Source of the DNA: Streptomyces sp. NBC_01446
GTDB lineage: Bacteria > Actinomycetota > Actinomycetes > Streptomycetales > Streptomycetaceae
Assembly (NCBI RefSeq): GCF_026340095.1
Contig: NZ_JAPEPO010000001.1
Location: forward strand, 5,790,001 to 5,854,000
Direction: 5' to 3'
DNA length: 64,000 bases
Part shown: positions 54,417-61,422 of the stretch, one piece after another
Position numbering within the stretch: position 1 is the first letter of the stretch
How the letters are laid out: the number at the start of each line of letters is the position of its first letter
Notes under the pieces: model-generated
The model's database searches: none
Seen by the model: only the letters and a program-made list of their open reading frames with translations
What the model was told of the DNA's origin: nothing
Program-made: the position numbers and the translations under genes

Positions 54417-55826
54417 TTAGATGTCGAAGTACAGCTCGAACTCGTGCGGGTGCGGGCGGAGCTGGATCGGGGCGATCTCGTTCGTGCGCTTGTAGTCGAT
54501 CCACGTCTCGATCAGGTCGGGGGTGAAGACACCGCCGGCCAGAAGGTACTCGTGGTCCGCCTCGAGGGCGTCGAGGACCGCGGGGAGCGAGGTCGGGACC
54601 TGCTGGACGTTCGCGTGCTCCTCGGGAGCCAGCTCGTACAGGTCCTTGTCGATCGGCTCGGCCGGCTCGATCTTGTTCTTCACGCCGTCGAGGCCGGCCA
54701 TCAGGAGGGCCGAGAAGGCGAGGTACGGGTTCGAGGACGGGTCCGGCGCGCGGAACTCGACGCGCTTGGCCTTCGGGTTCGAACCCGTGATCGGGATGCG
54801 CATCGCGGCGGAGCGGTTGCGCTGCGAGTAGACCATGTTGACCGGCGCCTCGAATCCCGGGACCAGGCGGTGGTACGAGTTCACCGTCGGGTTCGTGAAG
54901 GCGAGCAGCGACGGGGCGTGCTTCAGGATGCCGCCGATGTAGTAGCGCGCCATGTCCGAGAGGCCGGCGTAGCCCTGCTCGTCGTAGAACAGCGGGTCGC
55001 CGTTGGCCCACAGGGACTGGTGGACGTGCATGCCCGAGCCGTTGTCACCGAAGATCGGCTTCGGCATGAAGGTCGCGGTCTTGTTGTTGCGCCAGGCGAC
55101 GTTCTTCACGATGTACTTGAAGAGCATCAGGTCGTCGGCCGCGGCGAGCAGCGTGTTGAACTTGTAGTTGATCTCCGCCTGGCCGGCGGTGCCGACCTCG
55201 TGGTGCTGGCGCTCGACCTGGAGGCCGTTCTTGTCCAGCTCGAGGGAGATCTCCGCGCGCAGGTCGGCGAAGTGGTCGACCGGCGGGGTCGGGAAGTAAC
55301 CGCCCTTGTAGCGGACCTTGTAGCCGCGGTTGTTCTCTTCCGAACCCGTGTTCCAGGCGCCGGCCTCGGAGTCGATCTCGTAGATCGAGCGGTTCGCCGA
55401 GGTCTCGAAGCGGACCGAGTCGAAGACGTAGAACTCTGCCTCGGGGCCGAAGTACGCGGTGTCGGCGATGCCCGTCGAGGCCAGGTACGCCTCGGCCTTC
55501 TTCGCGACGTTGCGCGGGTCACGGGAGTACTGCTCGCCCGTGATCGGGTCGTGGATGAAGAAGTTGATGTTGACCGTCTTGTCGCGGCGGAAGGGGTCGA
55601 TGCGCGCGGTGGTCAGGTCGGCGCGGAGCGCCATGTCGGACTCGTGGATGGCCTGGAAGCCACGGATCGAGGATCCGTCGAAGGCCAGCTCCTCGGTGGG
55701 GTCGAACGCCGCGGCCGGCACCGTGAAGTGCTGCATCACACCCGGCAGGTCGCAGAACCGGACGTCGACGAACTTGACGTCCTCGTCCGCGATGAACTTC
55801 TTGGCGTCATCGGCGTTCTGGAACAT
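54417..55826 (-). CDS. glnA: Glutamine synthetase I
   Basis: This encodes 469 residues from ATG 55826, with AGGAGG seven bases upstream. GSI landmarks are FCDLPGVMQHF, LAFDGSSIRGF, YFGPEAEFYVFD (metal ligands), the ATP site KPIFGDNGSGMHVHQSLW, NSYHRLVPGFEAPVNMVYSQRNRSAAMRIP and RAPDPSSNPYLAFSALLMAG. The adenylylation tyrosine is in KDLYELAPEE near residue 397, so GlnE can modify it. It makes glutamine from glutamate and ammonia as a dodecamer in the cytoplasm. The promoter has a clear GlnR-box array. Confidence 0.98.
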   Translation of the reverse strand: MFQNADDAKKFIADEDVKFVDVRFCDLPGVMQHFTVPAAAFDPTEELAFDGSSIRGFQAIHESDMALRADLTTARIDPFRRDKTVNINFFIHDPITGEQYSRDPRNVAKKAEAYLASTGIADTAYFGPEAEFYVFDSVRFETSANRSIYEIDSEAGAWNTGSEENNRGYKVRYKGGYFPTPPVDHFADLRAEISLELDKNGLQVERQHHEVGTAGQAEINYKFNTLLAAADDLMLFKYIVKNVAWRNNKTATFMPKPIFGDNGSGMHVHQSLWANGDPLFYDEQGYAGLSDMARYYIGGILKHAPSLLAFTNPTVNSYHRLVPGFEAPVNMVYSQRNRSAAMRIPITGSNPKAKRVEFRAPDPSSNPYLAFSALLMAGLDGVKNKIEPAEPIDKDLYELAPEEHANVQQVPTSLPAVLDALEADHEYLLAGGVFTPDLIETWIDYKRTNEIAPIQLRPHPHEFELYFDI

Positions 55827-55924
55827 CCAACTCCTCCTACTCCCACCCGGGAGGGGCGGGGTTGCAGCTCGGTGGTGCGGCCAGTGCGGTGGCACACGCT
55901 GGGACCCGACCATAGGGACGGGGG

Positions 55925-55962
55925 ATTTCTCAAGCATGACCCATTTGTTTCGCCGAAGTTAA
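55925..55962 (-). promoter_or_regulatory. GlnR-type binding array upstream of glnA
   Basis: Read on the glnA strand, TTAAC, GAAAC, GTCAT and GAAAT follow each other with six bases between each pair (the 11-bp periodicity of GlnR boxes). It ends 99 bases before the start codon. The sequence resembles the known glnA promoter site of S. coelicolor. Confidence 0.88.
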
Positions 55963-56014
55963 CCGGGCCGGGGGCCGGAGCGGGCCGGGTGGCCGAGCGC
56001 AGTACCGTGGACGG

Positions 56015-56485
56015 GTGGACAACAGGCAAGCAATCGGATCGTGGCTCTCCGGGCCGCGCGCGGCCGCGGAGGACGCGGGTGTCGAGTTCGGGTACCGCGG
56101 TGAGCAGCTGGGGCTGCCCGAGCAGGGGCCGGGCTCCATCGCCCGCCCCGGCAGGCGTATCGCCGCCCTCGTCATCGACTGGGCCCTGTGCATGCTGATC
56201 GCATACGGGCTCCTCACGCACGGCTACGACCAGGCGACGGGGAACTGGGCCCTCGGGATCTTCTTCGTCCTCGGCCTGCTCACCGTCGGCACGGTCGGCT
56301 TCACGCCGGGCAAGCGGATCATGGGTCTGCGCGTCGTCGCGCAGGACGGCTCCGGCCGCCTCGGCGTGGGCCGCGTCCTGGTCCGCACGGTGCTCCTGTG
56401 CGTCGCCGTCCCCGCGCTGATCTGGGACCGTGACGGCCGCGGCCTGCACGACCGCCTGGCCCGCGCGGTCCAGGTCCGCGCCTGA
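56015..56485 (+). CDS. RDD-family membrane protein
   Basis: This encodes 156 residues from GTG 56015. After a soluble N-terminus come two or three membrane segments. The family motif is ARPGRRIAALVIDWALCMLIAYGL (Arg, then Asp in the first helix), with TVGTVGFTPGKRIMGLRVVAQDGSGRLGVGRVLVR and the final WDRDGRGLHDRLARAVQV. RDD proteins have been linked to ion exchange or assembly functions, but the role of this one is unknown. It diverges from glnA across the GlnR-box region. Confidence 0.93.
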   Translation: MDNRQAIGSWLSGPRAAAEDAGVEFGYRGEQLGLPEQGPGSIARPGRRIAALVIDWALCMLIAYGLLTHGYDQATGNWALGIFFVLGLLTVGTVGFTPGKRIMGLRVVAQDGSGRLGVGRVLVRTVLLCVAVPALIWDRDGRGLHDRLARAVQVRA

Positions 56486-56539
56486 CACCTGACACCGGCC
56501 CGCGCCAGGACGCTCTCCTGCGAGCTGCTACGACTCCGA

Positions 56540-56599
56540 CCTACTACGACGATGAGGCCCCGGAACCGATCGGTTCCGGGGCCTCATCGTCGTAGTAGG
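56540..56599. terminator. 60-bp perfect palindrome, bidirectional terminator
   Basis: The two 30-base arms are exact reverse complements with no loop spacer (centre ccgatcgg). It lies between the convergent RDD and DUF4191 genes and overlaps almost the whole gap. As RNA it forms a very stable hairpin on either strand. Confidence 0.97.
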
Positions 56600-56603
56600 A
56601 GGG

Positions 56604-57305
56604 TCAGCGAGCCTTGCCGCCACCGCGCGGCATCCGCATGCCCTTGGGCATCGGGCCCTTGGGGAGCGGCATGTTGCTCATCAGGTCGCCCATCGCCCGG
56701 AGGCGGTCGTTGGTCGTCGTGACCTGCGGGCCCGTGAGAACGCGGGGGAGCTTGAGCATGGTCGTGCGGAGCTTCTTGAGCGGCACCTGGCCCTCGCCGT
56801 TGCCGACGAGGATGTCATTTACCGGCACGTCGGAGACGATGCGGGCCATCTTCCGCTTCTCGGCCGCCAGCAGCGTCTTCACCCGGTTCGGGTTGCCCTC
56901 GGCGACCAGGACGATGCCGGCCTTGCCGACCGCCCGGTGGACGACGTCCTGGCTGCGGTTCATCGCCACGGCCGGGGTCGTGGTCCAGCCACGGCCGATG
57001 TTGTCGAGTACCGCGGCAGCCGCGCCGGGCTGGCCCTCCATCTGCCCGAAGGCTGCTCGCTCGGCACGGCGTCCGAAGACGATCGCCATCGCGAGGAAGG
57101 CGAGCAGGAAGCCGAGAATTCCGAGATATACCGGGTGACCGATCAAGAAACCGATCGCGAGGAACACACCAAAGGTGACGATTCCCACACCCGCGAGTAC
57201 AAGGACGATCATCGGATCGGCCTTGCGGGTCATCTTAAAGGTCAGAGCGATCTGCTTGAGTCGCCCGGGGTTCGCAGCGTCCGCTGCGGTTTCCTTCCTC
57301 GCCAT
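56604..57305 (-). CDS. DUF4191-family membrane protein
   Basis: This encodes 233 residues from ATG 57305. There are two adjacent membrane helices (PMIVLVLAGVGIVTFGVFLA and HPVYLGILGFLLAFLAMAIV) after a charged start, then a soluble domain with PGAAAAVLDNIGRGWTTTPAVAMNRSQDVVHRAVGKAGIVLVAEGNPNRV and ARIVSDVPVNDILVGNGEGQVPL. This is a conserved actinobacterial family found next to lipA and glnA. A function in lipoate or cell-wall metabolism has been guessed but is not shown. Confidence 0.93.
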   Translation of the reverse strand: MARKETAADAANPGRLKQIALTFKMTRKADPMIVLVLAGVGIVTFGVFLAIGFLIGHPVYLGILGFLLAFLAMAIVFGRRAERAAFGQMEGQPGAAAAVLDNIGRGWTTTPAVAMNRSQDVVHRAVGKAGIVLVAEGNPNRVKTLLAAEKRKMARIVSDVPVNDILVGNGEGQVPLKKLRTTMLKLPRVLTGPQVTTTNDRLRAMGDLMSNMPLPKGPMPKGMRMPRGGGKAR

Positions 57306-57335
57306 GCCTTGAAGTCTACGTGTCCGGGCAAGTGC

Positions 57336-57539
57336 CTACGACGTGCGGGCGGCCACAGCCTTCTCGAGCACCCGCTGCGCCTCCATCCGGTCCTTGGCGC
57401 GGCGGCGGTCCTCGAGTACGGAGGTCCAGGCGTTGCGGCGCGCGGTGCGCTGACCGCTGCTCATGAGCAGCGACTCGACCGCGCGCAGTGCGTCGGTGAA
57501 GGTCGGGATGGCGGTGGCGCGTACGGGCGCGGCCTGCAT
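57336..57539 (-). CDS. 67-residue conserved actinobacterial protein
   Basis: The start is ATG 57539, with a purine-rich GAGGGGGA upstream; the open frame extends to 57599 without better support. The protein is MQAAPVRATAIPTFTDALRA, then VESLLMSSGQRTARRNAWTS and an amphipathic helix with EDRRRAKDRMEAQRVLEKAVAA. It may form a coiled coil, and no enzyme motif is present. Small proteins at this place between lipA and glnA are, as far as I recall, conserved in Streptomyces; the function is unknown. Confidence 0.8.
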   Translation of the reverse strand: MQAAPVRATAIPTFTDALRAVESLLMSSGQRTARRNAWTSVLEDRRRAKDRMEAQRVLEKAVAARTS

Positions 57540-57674
57540 TGGGAGGTCCCCCTCGGGAGCGGCTCTGACGGTGGGTACGTGGCGTGAGTACAGCGTCACT
57601 GTTTGGTGTTACCAGGGCATGACCGAAGGGTCAAACGCCCATGAAGCCTTGATGGGGGAGGGCCAAACGATGAC

Positions 57675-57719
57675 GCGGCCCTGACGGTGCCCCCCATCTG
57701 CGGGGACTGTCAGGGCCGC
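57675..57719 (-). terminator. lipA terminator
   Basis: The 11-base arms gcggccctgac (57675-57685) and gtcagggccgc (57709-57719) enclose 23 bases that contain a further short cccc/gggg pairing. It lies about 80 bases beyond the lipA stop and before the small gene at 57336-57539. Confidence 0.75.
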
Positions 57720-57797
57720 GTTCTCTCGGCCATTACTGGCCGGTAGCTGCTTGTGCGTGAATTCACACGGCTGGCGGGCCGTGCGGGTGCGAGTGGA

Positions 57798-58763
57798 TCA
57801 GACCGCCTGCGAGGCCACGTACGAGCCGCGCTTCTCGACCGCCATCTGGTAGAGACGTCCGGCGCGGTACGAGGAGCGGACCAGGGGGCCCGACATGACG
57901 CCGGAGAAGCCGATCTGCTCGGCCTCCTCCTTCAGCTCCACGAACTCGGCCGGCTTCACCCAGCGCTCGACGGGGTGGTGGCGCGGCGTCGGGCGCAGGT
58001 ACTGGGTGATGGTGATGAGCTCGGTGCCCGCCTCGTGCAGCTGGCGCAGCGCCTCGCTGACCTCGGCGCGCTCCTCGCCCATGCCGAGGATCAGGTTGGA
58101 CTTGGTGACCAGGCCGGCCTCGCGGGCCTTCGTGATGACCTCGAGGGAGCGCTCGTACCGGAAGCCGGGGCGGATCCGCTTGAAGATGCGCGGCACCGTC
58201 TCGACGTTGTGCCCGAGAACCTCGGGGCGGGACGAGAAGACCTCGGCCAGCTGGTCGGGGTCGGCGTTGAAGTCGGGGATGAGCAGCTCGACCTTGGTGT
58301 AGCCCTCGGCGCGCTCCGCCGTCATCGCGTGGATCTGGCGCACGGTCTCCGCGTACAGCCAGGCGCCGCCGTCCTCCAGGTCGTCGCGCGCGACGCCCGT
58401 GATCGTGGCGTAGTTCAGGTCCATCGTGACGACGGACTCGCCGACGCGGCGGGGCTCGTCACGGTCCAGCGCCTCGGGCTTGCCCGTGTCGATCTGGCAG
58501 AAGTCGCAGCGCCGCGTGCACTGGTCGCCGCCGATGAGGAAGGTGGCCTCGCGGTCTTCCCAGCACTCGTAGATGTTCGGACAGCCCGCCTCCTGGCAGA
58601 CCGTGTGCAGACCCTCGCTCTTCACGAGGCTCTGCATCTTCGTGTACTCGGGACCCATTTTCGCCCGGGTCTTGATCCACTCGGGCTTGCGCTCGATGGG
58701 GGTCTGGCTGTTGCGGACCTCCAGGCGCAGCATCTTGCGTCCGTCGGGTGCGACTGCGGACAC
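57798..58763 (-). CDS. lipA: Lipoyl synthase
   Basis: This encodes 321 residues from GTG 58763, with GGGAG upstream. Two [4Fe-4S] sites are visible. The auxiliary cluster cysteines are Cys56, Cys61 and Cys67 (CQEAGCPNIYECW). The radical-SAM motif is Cys82, Cys86 and Cys89 (CTRRCDFC). VARDDLEDGGAWLYAETVRQIH and the C-terminal SSYRAGRLY (conserved RSSY-type serine, cluster ligand) are also present. It inserts two sulfur atoms into octanoyl groups on carrier domains, completing the lipoyl cofactor. It works with LipB, encoded 106 bases upstream. Confidence 0.98.
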   Translation of the reverse strand: MSAVAPDGRKMLRLEVRNSQTPIERKPEWIKTRAKMGPEYTKMQSLVKSEGLHTVCQEAGCPNIYECWEDREATFLIGGDQCTRRCDFCQIDTGKPEALDRDEPRRVGESVVTMDLNYATITGVARDDLEDGGAWLYAETVRQIHAMTAERAEGYTKVELLIPDFNADPDQLAEVFSSRPEVLGHNVETVPRIFKRIRPGFRYERSLEVITKAREAGLVTKSNLILGMGEERAEVSEALRQLHEAGTELITITQYLRPTPRHHPVERWVKPAEFVELKEEAEQIGFSGVMSGPLVRSSYRAGRLYQMAVEKRGSYVASQAV

Positions 58764-58869
58764 GACCGGCTCCCTACAGCTTTGATTCTTCGGCGTACCT
58801 CAGGGTACGCCCGTGGTCTTGATGGGCCTTACGTGTGGCCAACCTCTGGCCTTCGGGGTGCATTCCCGC

Positions 58870-59700
58870 TCAGGCGGTCGCCTTGTCGGGCTCCCTCTCG
58901 GGCGCCTTCTCGACGACGCGCGGGGCGAGCGCCGCGTTCTCCAGGACGTCGCGCAGGTGGCGCTCCACGACCGGCAGCACCTCGTCGATCGTGACCTCGC
59001 GGCCCAGTTCGTACGAGAGCGAGGTGACGCCCGCGTCGCGGATGCCGCACGGGATGATCTTGTCGAAGTTCGAGGTGTCCGGATTCACGTTCAGCGCGAA
59101 GCCGTGCATCGTGACGCCCTTGGCGACGCGGATGCCCATGGCGCAGATCTTGCGGTCCTCACGGCGCTGGCCGGCGTTCGACGGCGCGTACTCCGGGCCG
59201 TTGAGACGGGGGTCGAACTCGGAGTCGTTCACCCGGGGGTCGAAGTCCAGGGACAGGCCGCCGAGCTTCGGGCGCTCCTCGGTCGCGTCCTTGGCATCTC
59301 CGAGCACCCACACGCCCGCCCGGCCCTCGACGCGGGAGGTCTCCACGCCGAACTCGGCGCAGACCGCGATCATCGCGTCTTCCAGGCGGCGCAGGTGCGC
59401 GACCACGTCGACGGGGCGCGGCAGCTTCTGGATCGGGTAGCCGACGAGCTGGCCCGGGCCGTGCCAGGTGATCTTGCCGCCCCGGTCCACGTCCACGACG
59501 GGAGTGCCGTCCAGCGGACGCTCCTCGGGCGCGGTACGGCGGCCCGCGGTGTAGACCGGCGGGTGTTCCAGAAGCAGGCAGGTGTCGGGGACCTCGTCCG
59601 CGAAGCGGGCGGCGTGCACACGGCGCTGCTCGTCCCAGGCCTCCTGGTAGTCGACCGAGTCCGCTCCGAAACCCAAGCGGACGAACCGCAACTCATTCAC
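58870..59700 (-). CDS. lipB: Octanoyl-ACP:protein octanoyltransferase
   Basis: This encodes 276 residues from GTG 59700, with GGGAGG eight bases upstream. Family motifs are LLLEHPPVYTAGRRT, ITWHGPGQLVGYPI, MGIRVAKGVTMHGFALNV (catalytic Lys) and IIPCGIRDAGVTSL (catalytic Cys). Between them sits an insertion of about 45 residues rich in charged residues (from DATEERPKLGG to QRREDRK), which is seen in Streptomyces LipB but not in E. coli. The enzyme transfers octanoate from ACP to lipoyl domains; LipA then adds sulfur. Confidence 0.97.
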   Translation of the reverse strand: MNELRFVRLGFGADSVDYQEAWDEQRRVHAARFADEVPDTCLLLEHPPVYTAGRRTAPEERPLDGTPVVDVDRGGKITWHGPGQLVGYPIQKLPRPVDVVAHLRRLEDAMIAVCAEFGVETSRVEGRAGVWVLGDAKDATEERPKLGGLSLDFDPRVNDSEFDPRLNGPEYAPSNAGQRREDRKICAMGIRVAKGVTMHGFALNVNPDTSNFDKIIPCGIRDAGVTSLSYELGREVTIDEVLPVVERHLRDVLENAALAPRVVEKAPEREPDKATA

Positions 59701-59910
59701 GGTCAGTGCCTCCCTAGAACCTTCAGCGTGCACATATCGCGCCCCCAGCCACTGTACGGGCCGACTCTTCTCGTCAGTTCTTCGGGCAATCGTCACACGA
59801 TCGGATGAAGGGATGCCGAAGGTCGCGATGGGGCCTGTGACGGCCGCTAAATTCGCGCCGTTCCATGTGGGCTGCAGCAAAGGCCCGGAAGGCAGGAGAC
59901 CGCACAGCTG

Positions 59911-61398
59911 ATGACGGAACGACCTCCGCAGCGCACGCCCAACCGCCAGCTAGCCGCGCTCATCGCGGAGGCGGGGTTCTCCAACGCCGGACTGGCCCGC
60001 CGAGTCGACCAGCTCGGCCTGGAGCACGGTCTCGACCTGCGCTACGACAAGACATCCGTGACGCGCTGGCTGCGCGGCCAGCAGCCCCGCGGCACCACAC
60101 CCGCACTGATCGCCGAGGTGTTCACCCGGCGCCTGGGCCGCCGGCTCTCCGCCCAGGACCTGGGGCTCGACGCCTGCTCGCCGGTCTACGCGGGTCTGGA
60201 GTTCGCCGCCTCGCCCGAGGAGGCCGTCGACATCGTCAGCGGCCTGTGGCGCAAGGACTCGGGCAGCCATGCGGAGCTCCGCAAGATCGCGTTCACCCCG
60301 GCGGGGCTCGTCGTGCCCAGCCGGGACTGGCTGATCGGGCGGGCCGACGACCGGGTCGCCCACGGGGACCACGGTCCCGGCGGCGCACGGATCCCCGCCC
60401 AGGGACGCTCTTCGGCCAAACCTCCGTCCGGGCCCTCTCAGGGGCCGCCCCCCTTGCCCCGGCAGCGCGTCCAAGCCGAGCGCGGGCCCGGTCAGCGGGT
60501 CACGGCGGGCGACATCGCGGCCCTGCGCTCCGTCGGCGAACTCTTCCGCTCCCTCGACCAGGCGTACGGCGGCGGCCATGCCCGCCAGGCGCTCGTGCGC
60601 TACCTGGAGCACGAGGCCGAACCGATGCTGCGGGGCACGTACGGGGAGCAGACCGGCCGGCGGCTCTTCGCGGCCACCGCCGATCTGACCCGGCTCGCGG
60701 GCTGGACCTCGTACGACATCGCCGCGCACGGGCTCGCGCAGCGGTACTTCGTGCAGGCGCTGCGGCTCTCGCAGGCGGCGGGGGACCGGACGTACGGGTC
60801 GTACGTCCTGGTCACGATGAGCCGCCAGGCCGTCTATCTCGGTCACGGGCGCGAGGCCGTCCAGCTGGCGCGGGTCGCCCAGCAGGGCGTGGGGTCCTCT
60901 GCGCCGCCCGCGGTACAGGCGCTCCTGCACGCGGCCGAGGCGCGCGGGCACGGCGTGCTCGGCGAGGTGCGCGCGTGCACGGCGTCGCTGGTGCGGGCCG
61001 AGCGGGCCCTGGAGGCGGTGCGGACCGGGGACGACGTGCCGCACTGGGCGCGGTTCTTCGACGAGGCGCAGCTGGCCGACGAGTTCGGGCACTGCCACCG
61101 GGATCTCCAGCAGTACCGCGCGGCCGCCCAGCACGCGGAGCGCTCGCTCCAGCTGCGGGCGCCCGGCTTCGCGCGCAGCCGGCTGTTCTGCAGGGTGGTG
61201 CTCGCCTCCGCGCGGCTCGGCCTCGGCGAGCTGGACCAGGCGTGCACCCTCGGCGCCGAGGCCGCGCAGGCCGCCTCCGAGATGCGCTCCGTGCGGGCGC
61301 ACGAGTACGTGCGGGAGTTCGAGCGGCGTCTGGAGCCCTACCGCGACGCGGCCCCGGTACGCGGATACCGGGACCGCATCGCCGCCCTCAGCCACTGA
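59911..61398 (+). CDS. HTH/TPR-type regulator
   Basis: This encodes 495 residues from ATG 59911, with GGCAGGAG thirteen bases upstream. The N-terminal 100 residues form a DNA-binding domain: RQLAALIAEAGFSNAGLARRVDQLG, then YDKTSVTRWLRGQQPRGTTPALIAEVF. A Pro/Ser-rich linker (about 160-200) follows, then helical repeats of TPR type (for example, SRQAVYLGHGREAVQLARVAQ and ASARLGLGELDQACTLGAEAA). The layout resembles NsdA-like and other Streptomyces regulators that influence development and antibiotic production. The target is unknown. It diverges from lipB. Confidence 0.9.
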   Translation: MTERPPQRTPNRQLAALIAEAGFSNAGLARRVDQLGLEHGLDLRYDKTSVTRWLRGQQPRGTTPALIAEVFTRRLGRRLSAQDLGLDACSPVYAGLEFAASPEEAVDIVSGLWRKDSGSHAELRKIAFTPAGLVVPSRDWLIGRADDRVAHGDHGPGGARIPAQGRSSAKPPSGPSQGPPPLPRQRVQAERGPGQRVTAGDIAALRSVGELFRSLDQAYGGGHARQALVRYLEHEAEPMLRGTYGEQTGRRLFAATADLTRLAGWTSYDIAAHGLAQRYFVQALRLSQAAGDRTYGSYVLVTMSRQAVYLGHGREAVQLARVAQQGVGSSAPPAVQALLHAAEARGHGVLGEVRACTASLVRAERALEAVRTGDDVPHWARFFDEAQLADEFGHCHRDLQQYRAAAQHAERSLQLRAPGFARSRLFCRVVLASARLGLGELDQACTLGAEAAQAASEMRSVRAHEYVREFERRLEPYRDAAPVRGYRDRIAALSH

Positions 61399-61422
61399 CG
61401 GGACGGCGGGGTCCGGCGCGTA

